A stretch of DNA of 27,988 bases from Dipylidium caninum (GCA_017562135.1 QEYB01001635.1:1-27988); one strand, 5' to 3'; positions 11,590-20,814 are shown, counted from the first letter of the stretch. Numbers and translations are program-made. Notes: a model not told the origin generated them from the sequence alone.

Positions 11590-11830
11590 AACGGAGGCGG
11601 AGGCGGAGGTGGAGAAGGAGATGGTTGTCGAGGATTTTCGAGAGGCTGCGACTTGCAGACAGGCGGCGTGGCATGCTGCTCCTTTTATAGTCGCTTCTGC
11701 GTGTGGAGAGGGCGATGCGCTCAATGCCACGGTTGTGCGGACAGGGTCGAGGTGAGGCGGGTCGACGTCTGTTTGATGGAAGGCGAGAAATGAGGCTGCC
11801 AAAGGCTTGTGCAAGCAGGCGATCACGTTT
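11590..11830 (-). promoter_or_regulatory. Promoter block of Kunitz locus A with TATA box
   Basis: On the minus strand a TATAAAAGG box begins at 11689, 115 bp before the ATG at 11574. Flanks shared with A' (17338-17586) and F (27426-27640) are, upstream, CCTCACCTCGACCC and a CATTGAGC block, and downstream TCTGCAAGTCGCAGCCTCTCG. Conservation between paralogues whose coding exons are decayed suggests a working core promoter or a recent duplication. Confidence 0.65.
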
Positions 11831-11939
11831 GACGGAGGTGAGGCGCGTCGTTTGTTTTCCAACGAGAATGCACGAAAGGAGCTTCGTCGACGGTGACCAC
11901 CAAATCCTTCCTGTCCATCCTGTGGCACAGTGTCGCAGA

Positions 11940-12012
11940 ACACACTGCTGCTGCTGTTGCTGCTGCCGGTCGTCATGGGCAGACGATGGAGTCGTCGTCG
12001 TCGTCGTCGTCC
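11940..12012. repeat. CTG and GTC trinucleotide repeats
   Basis: A CTGCTGCTGCTGTTGCTGCTG run and, about 40 bp later, a GTCGTCGTCGTCGTCGTC run. They make several long spurious open frames on both strands. No gene is recognised between 11830 and 12515. Confidence 0.85.
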
Positions 12013-12515
12013 AGAGTTCGGTGGGCGCAAACTCACTGAAAGAGACGGACAACACACCACCGAATGGACTGCATCCGATGAACGCTGCCTCGGACGCCGT
12101 GACCCACCGCGAGACGAAGTATCTAACGCCTCCTCCTGGTCTCCTGCCGGGGGAGAGTGGAAAAAAGGAAATAATTTATGGACACGTCGGTCAAGTGGGT
12201 GGTTACTTGTCAACGTGCCAATAGTGCCGATCAAGCGATCGTTACTTCCCACGGGCCACAGTGACATTATCCGCGGCCCCACCACCCACCACCCCTCGTC
12301 TCTTCCGTACCTCCCTTCCTTCAGCCCCTCCTCCTGCTCTCCCGCACTCCAGCACTCCCCACCGCAGCCGAAGCCGAAGTCGCACGTCAGTGGCGAAGAG
12401 GGCGAGTCGTGTGATCGGTGCTGCCACACGCCACTCACCCGCCCTCCTGTGGCCGCTTCGGTGTGCTCCCACCTGCAAACCGCGGCACTTGGCACTCGTA
12501 ACTCGACACTTGGCC

Positions 12516-13981
12516 ATGAACCTCTGCCTCTCGTGCCTCCTCGCATCCGTCGTCGGCTTCGTCCTTTGTGATGATGGCAAGTCTGCACTGCCTGCCTCCT
12601 CACACTTCTTTCCGTTTCCTTCCTTCCTTCCTTCCGTCACTTACTTCCTTCCTTCCTCCTTCTTTCCTTCCTTACTTCCTTCCTTCCTTCCTGCTTGAAT
12701 CCATCCATCCATTCGTCCATCCGTTCATGCATTCTTCCATTCATCCGACTAAGCGCGCGCTCACTCCCCTCCCAGACGCCTACAACCCCTGCATTGAGCC
12801 CATCGCACCGGGCAACTGCCACTTGCCCCTCCGCCTGTGGGCTTACGACCGCGAATTGCAGAGATGCGTGCGATTCATCTTCACCGGCTTGCAAAGGCAA
12901 CTCCAACCAGTTCCCACCAGGCAGCACTGCAGAAGGGCCTGTCCGGGTAAGCACTCGAGTAGCTATGAAGCTGCATCCCCGCCCCACCCGTCTCACCTGT
13001 TCCACCGGCCCCCCTCGCTTCATCCAGGTGATAGGCGTGGGTGGAGAGAGAAGGAGGAGGAAGAGGCGAGGTGGTGTTCAATCACCTCCCTCACCCACTC
13101 AGCCAATCACGCCACCCAACCACACCGCCTCATTCTTCGTCGTTGTCAACAAATAATGCCTCAGTGAGAACATTACCTGTCATCCATCATAACTGCTTCG
13201 AACGGTGACACTCGCTTGAGGGGGAGGCGAGGTGGGGAAGAGGTGGGTGAAAGAATAGACAGCCTGTCCTCGCAAAGAAGCATCTCCTCTCACCTTTGGC
13301 CACCACCACGCGTCGTCTGCTCAACAACTTCACGGCGGGCCGGCGAGGGCGACGTGGAATGCGCCAATTGGTTCAGGCTTTTGAGGGGTGGTCGACGACC
13401 AGACCGGGCGACAGGAGGGTGGACTAGTTGTCACGGAAACGAATGGGGCGACGTGTTTTGGACTACGTCAACGAACACGACGGTGGCTTCGCCAATGCCA
13501 ACGACACTGACGGTCTCCTGTCAGCTGACATCCTCTTGCGCCTCTCCACCTCTTTCGCCACCTGCGATGCGGGCTTCCCAGCTGACACCACTGAGTCCGA
13601 CGTGGGCTCAAGGCACTCACGCCTTCCACGCCCCTCGCGACTTCGCGCGTCTCACGCCTTCTCCAACTGTGTTTCAGGTGACACGAGCCTGTGCAAAACT
13701 GCAATCGTGAAGGGGCCCTGCAACCGCCGAATCTACTCTTGGGCCTTCGACTACGCAAGAACAAGTGCGTGAGCTTCCTCTACGGCGGCTGCGCCGGCAA
13801 CAGGAACCGCTTTGAAAAGTACTCTGACTGCGTCAACGCCTGCCATGGCGTCTTCGGTTTATTACTTCTGACCGACATCCGCGTGCCCGACTCCCCACCG
13901 CCTCTTTCTCGTCTCCTCCTCGCCTCCTCCCCGCCCTCCCGCTCCCCACCGACTCCTCACGGAGCCCATTGCCGCGGGTGA
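12516..13981 (+). pseudogene. Kunitz locus C: secreted two-Kunitz-domain gene with single-base frame breaks
   Basis: Signal exon 12516-12576 (MNLCLSCLLASVVGFVLC, phase 1, GC donor GCAAGT). Kunitz exon 1 is 12776-12946, 171 nt, phase 1 at both ends, closing at GTAAGC. Kunitz exon 2 begins at 13678 after TTTCAG and could end at the TGA at 13979-13981. Exon 1 starts with CIEPIAPGNC and WAYDRELQRC; first to last cysteine spans exactly 51 codons. Its fourth cysteine and KGNSNQF motif (12890-12915) lie in the +1 frame, bounded by one extra base near 12889 and one missing base near 12915. Exon 2 ([10 protein letters not shown], then [20 protein letters not shown]) has all six cysteines at canonical spacing once one missing base between 13755 and 13765 is allowed for. 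P1 residues are His and Asn. A Ser/Pro-rich tail of about 45 residues follows the second domain. Consensus error or recent pseudogene are both possible. Confidence 0.75.
12617..12755. repeat. CTTC and CATC simple repeats inside the first intron of locus C
   Basis: CTTCC/CTTC units pass into degenerate CATCCATTC units. They account for most of the 199-nt first intron (12577-12775), whose counterparts in A, A' and E are only 76-83 nt, so repeat expansion probably lengthened it. Confidence 0.85.
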
Positions 13982-14350
13982 TGAATAGAAGATGTTGCTT
14001 GGAAGTTGCCTCTTCGACACTTGTTCGGCTAGTGAGGTGGAGGGGGAGGAGGTGGGCACGAAGAGCCACAAGTGTGGCTCATTTCAATTTGAGTGGGTGT
14101 GTCCACAATCGCCGTCGTGGTAATACGTCGAACATAGTAAGCCAGTCACGTGGTTGTGGAGGAGGAGAGGAGGAGGAGTGGCGCCCAGTCGCCTCCCTTC
14201 TTCTCTCCTCGCAATGTCCACCCACCGTCGGCCCTTCGGCTTTTCGAGGTGCACTTGCAGTTCGATACGAAGCGCCTTCCACTCAGCCACTCGACTCGGT
14301 GAGAACGTGCAACGCCGCCGCTGCTGGTGGAAGCATGCACAGTCCGCGTT
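13982..14350. other. Spacer after locus C
   Basis: Long open frames exist on both strands because the DNA is GC-rich, but none has domain character. A possible donor (GTGAGA at about 14301) and acceptor (CACAG ending at 14350) lie just before the Kunitz relic at 14351 and could be remnants of its first intron. Confidence 0.3.
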
Positions 14351-14550
14351 TTCGTCCTCTCTGCCTCCGCACGCCAGCATCCACCGGTTTGGCGACGGGC
14401 GTGCCACTGTGGGGCTACGCATCTCGAATACGAAAAGGTCTGCGCGGCACGCGTTTCCCGAATAATGGCAAGCCGACAGATGAGCTGCCTGCTGAATGGA
14501 GAGCACAACTGGAAGAAGACGACGGGCAATTGAGGCGACGTTGCAGCATA
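14351..14550 (+). pseudogene. Kunitz relic D
   Basis: After a possible acceptor, the frame reads CLRTPASTG-L-ATGVPLWGYAS. First cysteine to Trp has the exact Kunitz distance, with Leu in place of the second cysteine. A YEKVC segment with the third cysteine follows in another frame near 14430-14443. No convincing fourth to sixth cysteines follow. I read it as a decayed Kunitz exon. The similarity is short, so chance cannot be excluded. Confidence 0.35.
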
Positions 14551-14579
14551 GCTGTGCAGGCACCGCCCCACCAAAGCTT

Positions 14580-14720
14580 GTTCTTGTGCACAACGCTTTG
14601 GCAGCCTCATTTCGCGCCTTTCCTCGTCAACCTCCGCCGGCCGGTCGCACCGCCCAACGCACTGCACGCGTCGCTCATGCACCGCATGCGCCCAGAAGCG
14701 TCCCTACGAGGAGGAGCACA
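14580..14720 (+). repeat. Copy of the Kunitz upstream repeat
   Basis: The segment CTTGTGCACAACGCTTTGGC and the following CAGCCTCATTTC, then a GCCCAGAAGCGTC stretch, resemble the region upstream of and around the TATA box of locus A' (17350-17475). The TATA position reads CCTACGAGG and is not TATA-like. No gene follows in register. Confidence 0.5.
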
Positions 14721-14884
14721 GAATCCGTCTTTCCACATTCGGCGGTGCTGCCCGCTTTTAGTCCACTTACCCGCCGGCCGACAACTGGCCACTCGAAGCA
14801 CCGCAGATGGTCGTCTTCTCGCTGTGTGGCTCTCGGAAGGACTTTTTATTCCTCGTCTTTCGCCTTGTCTTCCCTCTCCCCCCC

Positions 14885-14904
14885 GCGTCACGTACATGTG
14901 ACGC
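14885..14904 (+). repeat. Dispersed near-palindrome, copy 1
   Basis: GCGTCACGTACATGTGACGC, preceded by a pyrimidine run and followed by a C-rich stretch and GCTGCAG. The same arrangement recurs at 16291 and, inverted, at 24385. Confidence 0.75.
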
Positions 14905-15380
14905 CGACTGGTTCCTTCCCCCCCATTTACCCCTTGCGCTGCAGCCACCGAGTCTGCGTGATGGGCAGCGAACACTGGCGAGATAAGAAAGTGGGATGGC
15001 GACGAGTGGTTTAGTGAACAGCGAGTTCATTCCCATGAACTGTGCGGCCGTGAGTGGTGACACGCCGGGAGGAGTCGCCGGTGGGTGGCTGTGTGTGGCT
15101 GAGGGTGAATGTGGGTGGGAGAGGAGGAGGTTCCACCGCCTCTCCTGCCCCACCGTCAGAGCACGAAGGCGGTTGTGTTGTGTGTGTGTGTTCGCATATG
15201 TGGGGACAGGAGGCTGAGCCCCTGGCTCCGTGCTCTCGTGGCCACCACGTTCGAGGTGGCGTGAGGCTGCTCTCAGGCCGCGAGCCACTTCTGTCTGGCA
15301 GATGATGGACATGCGAACACGAACTGCCAACTACGGCTCCAGCCTCCACGCCGCGACAAGGCTACAGATTGGACGAGGAG
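14905..15380. other. GC-rich spacer without a recognised gene
   Basis: It contains a short TGTG run (about 15177-15191) and GGAGG-rich sequence. Open frames on both strands show no domain character. Confidence 0.4.
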
Positions 15381-15540
15381 CGATCTGCTGAATCGAGGGC
15401 ACGAAAGACAAGCCTGAGGCCAACGAAGACCATGTTGCAACACACTCCTCACGCCATCATCGCCCCACCAACCTTGTCCTCTTGCACAACGCCTTGAACA
15501 GCCTCATTTCTTGACTTTCTTTTTATTCACCCTCCGCCAA
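15380..15540 (+). repeat. Composite of repeat-B end and Kunitz upstream repeat
   Basis: 15390-15480 (GCACGAAAGA, GAGGCCAACGAAGA, ATGTTGCAA, CACGCCATCATCGCC) matches 23612-23697 on the same strand. It passes without a break into TTGCACAACGCCTTGAACAG and CAGCCTCATTTCTTG, which matches 17350-17390. This shows that repeat B and the Kunitz upstream block can form one longer unit. Confidence 0.65.
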
Positions 15541-16290
15541 CCACATCACAGTGGAGGAGGTCGCGAACCTGCTGACTTGCGAGGAGGCGAATGGGCTAAT
15601 CTCCTCCGTCAAGTCGCCCAGAATGATGTCATTTGGCGTTTCTTGCTCTCCTCCACGCAGTTGCTTGCTGACATCTTCCGGGTGTTTGCGTGCACTCGAC
15701 CATCACGACTGGACGGTGGAGCGGGTTGGTGAGTGGTTAAGTGGGTGACGAGACGGCAGGCGGCCTTTGGAGTGGCACGCCGACTCTCCTCCTCGGCCCC
15801 GCGCCCCCTCAGCACCAGACGCCTGCGCCACTGAACTCGGAATGGCTGTGCGAGTTGGCCTCCCTTCGGACTGTGGGACGAGGACGTTCGGTCTTTCAGT
15901 CGGTCGGTGGGGGTGGGTCGGTGGGTGAGTGATGGGAAAGGAGAAAAGCAAAGGAGTCTCGTCGTGGGTGGAGTTAATACCACTTTGAAAGGGAGGGGTC
16001 AGATTTTCGGCTTGGTGTCCCGTTGTTTTGCGCTCTGTGACGAAAGGGGCTTCTATCGAGTTCCCCCGCGGGCCGTTCACGGCGAAAGCCCATCACAACC
16101 TCGCGCGCCTCTTTGCTCTGCGAATGCAACAGGCCACGTTCGCCTGCTCCGTTACAAGATGCCTCCGCATGTTTTCCAACATGATCGCGGTTATTCGAGG
16201 TAGACGAGAGAGACGAACCAGCCTCTCTACAAAGGTGATTTGCTACGTCGCATCTCAACCGTCGTGCGAGCCCATAGCCCCGCGCTCCCC
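15541..16290. other. GC-rich spacer without a recognised gene
   Basis: Open frames at 15551-15748 (+) and 15703-16080 (-) have no recognisable domain. The short match CEPIAP near 16264-16281 resembles the start of the first Kunitz domain of locus C (CIEPIAP), but nothing Kunitz-like follows. Confidence 0.35.
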
Positions 16291-16310
16291 TCGTCACGTA
16301 TATGTGACGC
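16291..16310 (+). repeat. Dispersed near-palindrome, copy 2
   Basis: TCGTCACGTATATGTGACGC after a CTCCCC stretch; a C-rich tract and CGCTGCAATAA follow within about 45 bp, as in copy 1. Confidence 0.75.
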
Positions 16311-16494
16311 CAGGTTTTTTCCTCGTCCCCCTCACTTACATCGAACGCTGCAATAAGCAGAGAGTGGTCATCCCCCGTGAAGTCAGTTCTCCAAACTCGG
16401 GCCTCTGTAGTTGAACAGTCGCTGCAGAAGAAGAAGAAGAAAGGCAAGAAATGGGGCTGTCAAGGAGTGGTGCAAGAGGGGCAATTGTTAGTGG

Positions 16495-17060
16495 GGACGA
16501 TGATGGCGTGGGGAGTCTCTTGCAACATTGTTTCGTTGGCCTCAATCTTTTCTTTCGTGCCTTCTATTCAGGCGACGGCTCAGCATTCACTTTGTCGCCT
16601 TCTCACACACAGGAGAGGCAGTCGTTGGTGGAGGCGAATCGCCTTAGCCCCCGTTCGCTTGCCCCACCACCAGTCCGTGGTCGCTCGTGTGTCAATGCAT
16701 GTGGAGGTGAGACTCGTAGTTTTTCGACATTCCCTCCGACGGGAGGAGTTTTCTAATCCTCAAATTGGATCTAACGCTCCGCCAACCACGTTCACTCAGG
16801 AAAGCTGTCTGTCGTCAGAGGTCGACGGTCGTCCCACACGTGGTTCAGTCAACAAATCTTCGTCGTGCGTGCGTTGATCTGTCACGCACACACAATGGCG
16901 CGATTAAGTCACACGCCAACAGTTTGTGATGCCTCGCAGACTCGGCCGAAGCGCTAAAGTCAGCAGAATGCAGCACACGCATGTGGTGCAACCGGATGGA
17001 CGAGACACATATTCTCGCCTCCTGTTTAGCACTTTGTACATGCGTCAGAAATGCTCATTT
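16495..17060 (+). repeat. Inverted repeat B, left copy
   Basis: The reverse complement of 23118-23690. From about 16502 to 16890 the copies are nearly identical, apart from homopolymer lengths and a couple of substitutions. From about 16890 to 17060 similarity falls sharply but is still visible (CGCTAAAG, TGTGGTGCAA, GACGAG, GTCAGAAATG). Open frames cross it in both copies but I recognise no domain. Confidence 0.85.
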
Positions 17061-17337
17061 ATGGAAAAAAAGGTTGGGAGATGCTTTGGGTTCGCACGGC
17101 GGAGGCGATGGGTTGTGGAAAAATCCTCTTTGTGGAGAGGCTGGAGCAAGTGGAAGCGACGTGTGGAGGGGCAGACGAACGTGGCCTGTTGCCATTCACA
17201 GGCGGGTTTCACAATAATGGCAAATTGTGACGTGAGTGACATGCTGAGCCTGGAATTGGCGCAAAGGCGACCCGTTTGAGGCGAACCATCGCGACGTTGC
17301 AACAGACCTCCCGCGGCATCGGCGCTCCCATCAATCG
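17061..17337. other. Spacer between repeat B and the A' unit
   Basis: One plus-strand frame (16926-17279) continues from repeat B through here but lacks any recognisable domain. No other signal is seen. Confidence 0.35.
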
Positions 17338-17586
17338 TCGTCGTTTGCTTGCACAAGCCTTTGGCAGGCTCATTTCTCACCTTCCATCAAACAGACGTCG
17401 ACCCGCCTCACCTCGACCCTGTCGCACAACCGTGGCATTGAGCGCATCGTCCTCTCCACACGCAGAAGCGTCTACAAAAAGGAGCAGCATCCACGCACTG
17501 TCTGCAAGTCGCAGCCTCTCGAAAATCCTCGACAACCATCTCCTTCTCCACCTCCGCCTCCTCCTCCGTTTTCCGCCTTCACAGCC
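17338..17586 (+). promoter_or_regulatory. Promoter block of Kunitz locus A', TATA box altered
   Basis: It aligns with the locus A promoter, but the TATA position reads TACAAAAAGG (from 17473, 114 bp before the ATG) where A has TATAAAAGG. Flanking GCAGAAGCGTC and GGAGCAGCATCCACGC are kept. The change may weaken this copy. Confidence 0.6.
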
Positions 17587-17939
17587 ATGAAGCGCCTCCA
17601 CGTCTTTCTTCTTCTCTTCTGCATGTCGTCGTGTGCAATCGGTGTCGTCGAAGGTGCATTTCTTGACTGAATTCTGTCAACTTCTTGTCCACTTCTTCAT
17701 TAAATGCACTTCTTCCGTGCTCCTTTTAGCCTGTAGTCCACAGAGGTGCGAGGATGAAATGAAAACAGATCCCTGCGTTGACAACCATTCTCACCAGGTG
17801 GGCGTATAACCTACGAGAGGGAAAATGTGTTCAAGTGCCTTGTGCTGAGTGCTACCGCAACAGGAACTGCTACAACAGCAAATATTCTTGCGAGATTATT
17901 TGCGTGAGGCAGTTCCTCATCCCCTTCATGCGGAGGTAA
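17587..17939 (+). pseudogene. Kunitz locus A': inverted duplicate of locus A, frame-broken
   Basis: Signal exon 17587-17653 (MKRLHVFLLLFCMSSC, 67 nt, phase 1, same length as in A). A 76-nt intron (17654-17729) precedes an exon from 17730 to the TAA at 17937-17939. The phase-1 frame gives C-x8-C (CEDEMKTDPC) but stops at the TAA after VGV. WAYNLREGKC, CAECYRNRNC and CEIIC lie one base out of frame, at the same position (about 17797) as in locus A. With the offset ignored, cysteine spacing is Kunitz-like with 16 rather than 15 residues between the second and third cysteines. The two extra cysteines of locus A are conserved. P1 is Val. A shared break in both arms suggests it predates the duplication, or that a small unrecognised splicing event exists. 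Confidence 0.7.
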
Positions 17940-18026
17940 TAACTCGCCGATGCAGTCCAACTCGCTCGCGGCACCCGCTTCTCCCACTAAAATAACTCCC
18001 TCATTGTGTGCAAATCTATCAAATGC

Positions 18027-18032
18027 TTTATT
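18027..18032 (-). terminator. AATAAA poly(A) signal on the minus strand
   Basis: TTTATT on the plus strand reads AATAAA on the minus strand. It is the duplicate of the hexamer at 11087-11092 and would serve a minus-strand transcript coming from 18.1-19.1 kb, converging on locus A'. Confidence 0.4.
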
Positions 18033-18139
18033 CGCCAACTTGCTTTACCACGGGGAAGAGAACGAGACGAGTACAAGTCGTGGCTGAGGGGAGTCTTTCA
18101 CATACGGACGCAGCTCATAAATATAAACAAATGAAATGA

Positions 18140-19078
18140 ACTTGGCTTTCGAGAATAGCAGTAACTTGTTGGGCAAACTCGGCGTCTCCCTGTAAGTAGA
18201 CGCGTCCGGTGGAGGCGCGGCGATAGCAGCAGGGTAACGCGGCGTTTACTACCCACACAAATGTCCTCTCCGTCCTCTTTACTGTCGTCACCGTGAAGGT
18301 GAGGTATGTGGACGGGAAAAAAGTCGCTCATGTGATGAGATTACATTCCACGCTGAAGGGGGAGGCAGGACGCTTCACTTGGCCTCCATCCAGTTGCTTC
18401 CTTTGCGGAAGACCTCCACTTCGTCCCACTCAGACGCTGATTCATCGAGAGGAGTGGAGCAGACCCCTCGATGCAAGGGAGACTATCTTGCTTGACTCAG
18501 TTCTTGCCTGCCTACCATAATTCCAAGAAGGTGGGTATGGAAAGTTGGAAACCAACCTTGGCTGAATGACACCTAGGAACCCGTTGACGAATCATTTTGT
18601 TGACCACACTGGCTAACGAGGCAATCTCGGTTGGATAGAGGGCTGGCAGCTCCCTTTGACTGTTAGCTCCCTCCCCGCTACAGCCAACCATCTCGCTTTC
18701 TCCCACATCGACGGAACAATGGGAAGGAGAAAGTCGCCGATACTTTTTTCCTTGCAGGGCAAATATTGGGGAAGTCTGGCCTGGTGAGAAACTGGGCGGA
18801 GTTGCGATGGCGTTGTAATTGTTGTGGAACCACCTCGAGGAAGTCGTTTCCCCCCGATGCGAGCACAAAAAAGGAGACGTCCGAGTTGTGGTTGGTGACA
18901 GGAATTGTGGAACGAGTGGACCGTTTATGTTTCCCTTCCATCCTACCGGTCCGCAAACGAATTTCACCACTTTCAAGAACAGTTCCATCCAACTTATGCA
19001 AATTTGACGAATATAACCGCCACTTTGATTTGGTTGGGGTAAGCGCTTTCCCGTTCCCTCAGCACCAACTCCCTCCAT
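18140..19078 (-). CDS. Possible minus-strand multi-exon gene, unrecognised
   Basis: A 188-residue frame from an ATG at 19078 has balanced composition towards its end (TEIASLASVVNKMIRQRVPR) and stops at 18512, next to a GGTAGG that could be a donor. Further along, a frame with SEWDEVEVFRKGSNWMEA ends at a GTGAAG donor (exon end 18379). A 97-nt intron (18282-18378) leads to an exon from 18281 reading KEDGEDICVGSKRRVTLLLS in phase. The first and second pieces do not join in frame with the splice sites I can see. The part beyond about 18241 is duplicated after LSM14 with indels that are not multiples of three, which argues against coding there. I do not recognise a family. Confidence 0.2.
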
Positions 19079-20814
19079 GCTGAAATTTTCACCTCCGAGA
19101 CGTAATCACGAGCCTCCTCCTCCTCCGCCATCGCCACCGCCACCGCCAACACCGAGCGGTCGCCCTCGCCTCACAGCCCCAAGTGAGGCCAACACCGACA
19201 GCCTCTCGAGTCCATCGACGTCGTGAGAGGTGGGTGGCAACATCGCTATGATTGGGCCTTAGACTTGTCACTTTCGCACTCGATTCGCACCCCGCTCATG
19301 TGTCAAACGGCCGCATGAGGCGAAGTCGTCTGGCCACTTTGCCGGTCGTCGAGGCGCTCGATCGACCTACTCGTTGATCATTCTGCGCGTCTTCGTCTTT
19401 CATGTCACCACCGGCAAAGCCACCGATTGGCGCCATCGTCGTTTCGTGCCAGAATGGCTTGGCATAAATAATGGTGGAGAGAAAAATGCCAAAGTTAGGA
19501 ATCGTCGAAATGAGAGTCACGTTGAATGAACATCCTGCTTGGAGTCAATGGCATTGACGTGCGTGCAGGCGATGCAGGAGTTACCTTTGATTGGTGGTGA
19601 TCCGAGGGTGGAGAAGGCCTTTTCTTTCCTTCCTCTTGACTCCGTCACGAACGAAGCACCCGCTGGGATCGCGGGAGTGGAGGGAAACGCTGAACGGCGG
19701 GCAACTGGTGGACATTCCGTTCTCTCCCTCCTACCGGAAAAAAGTCTTTCCATGGACACTCGGAGAAGGCGGCAAGTTGAGGAAGAAGATGAAGATGTTG
19801 ACGCAGACGAAGAAGATGAGAGATGTCTTCTTAGTGAGTGTCCTTCACTCATGGGAAATGTCGTCTGTTTCCTATTTCCTCCAGACAGTGCGCATTGCCC
19901 TTGTCTGCTCCCGCGGCGAAGGTCAGTCTGCTGGAGAATCGTCCACACTGAGCGATACAGGGTGGTGGTAGACAGTGTCCCTCGGAAAGGTTGATCTGCT
20001 TCCTCTTCATCCATGAGGCAGGGCGTCTGAGTGCGGACGCAGCCGACGCATTCGGCAGAAGGAAGTGAGAATGGAAGTTGAGTGGGACGTATGAGTTGTG
20101 AATGTAATGGCGATGAGAGCCGCCTCCGACGACTTCTGCATCCCCGCTTGGTGGGGCACAGACGCTCCCGCAGGCAGCTCGGGTCCCAAAGCGGTTGGAG
20201 ATGCCTCGACATCCGCTGCAGGGAGACGAGTTGGCATTTCAAATTACCGTACTTGGAGGCCCACATTGCAGTTCTGCTCCGAGAGGAGCCTCCGTCCACG
20301 GGCTGGTGAAGAATTGTCCGCTTGTCAACGAGGGGGGGCAACGGACGAGGCTGGGAGGAGAAGGTCACTAGTCGGTGTGACACTCAGTTGACAAGTCAGA
20401 GGTCATTGACAGCCTCGTCAGACCACCATCGGTGAGGCCATTCGGACAAACGAGGCCGCTGCTTGCCGCTTTCTCACCAAGTCCACTCACTCGGTGTCGC
20501 GCGGCCTCCAGCCTCTTCTCCTCGATGAGGAGGCATTCGGGCGCGGGCACCAACCACCCGCATGAGGACGACTGAACGAGGCGGGCGTGTTTGTTCGGAG
20601 GCGATGCAAAACGACGAAGTGAGTGAAGAGAAAAATGTCAATAGGGAACTCAAGCAAATCAGGAGGAGAAGGGACAACGGCTTAAGGCTCGCGCGACGGA
20701 TACGAAGGAAATCGTTGTCGCGAAGGGAAGTTGGTGTGCGTCTGCAACTTCCTCCGTTGGCGACATGTGGAGGTGGCAGCCGTCGTCGTGATTGCGTTCG
20801 TGCGTTCTCGTCGT
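19079..20814. other. GC-rich stretch without a recognised gene
   Basis: CCACCG/CTCCTC simple sequence lies at 19105-19160. The longest frames are 19517-20383 (-, 288 residues, Ser-rich) and 19539-19994 (+, 151 residues, containing an acidic RRRRQVEEEDEDVDADEEDE run and then a CLLPRRRSVC pattern). They overlap on opposite strands, so at most one is real. The plus frame ends with C-x8-C but no further Kunitz cysteines follow, and I do not call it. Confidence 0.35.

Larger units (their letters stand above)
10873..11830 (-). repeat. Inverted duplication, arm A (Kunitz locus A unit)
   Basis: Read on the minus strand, this segment matches 17338-18241 on the plus strand through promoter, signal exon, intron, Kunitz exon and 3' flank. 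Similarity starts about 28 bp after the LSM14 stop, at GCCGCGTTACCCTGCTGCTA, and runs to the conserved block CTTGCACAAGCCTTTGGCAG upstream of the promoter. Differences include substitutions and several 1-4 nt indels, so this is an older event than repeat B. Confidence 0.85.
17338..18241 (+). repeat. Inverted duplication, arm A' (Kunitz locus A' unit)
   Basis: Plus-strand counterpart of 10873-11830, collinear from the upstream block through the Kunitz exon to the 3' flank. The arms are separated by about 5.5 kb that includes locus C. Confidence 0.85.

Noticed and set aside
11032..12603. 523-residue minus-strand open frame read as one protein
   Set aside because: It passes through the locus A promoter, TATA region, a good intron and the Kunitz exon. 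It is open only because the DNA is GC-rich; the paralogue A' shows the real exon structure.
13969..14901. 310-residue plus-strand frame as a gene
   Set aside because: Competing long frames lie on both strands, composition is low-information, and the only recognisable part is a decayed Kunitz segment.
16264..16400. Additional Kunitz exon starting CEPIAP
   Set aside because: Only six residues match locus C; no second cysteine at the right distance and no later core.
19517..20383. 288-residue minus-strand Ser-rich frame
   Set aside because: A 151-residue plus-strand frame overlaps it, it has no domain, and its Ser run is the shadow of a GAA/GAT-rich stretch on the other strand.
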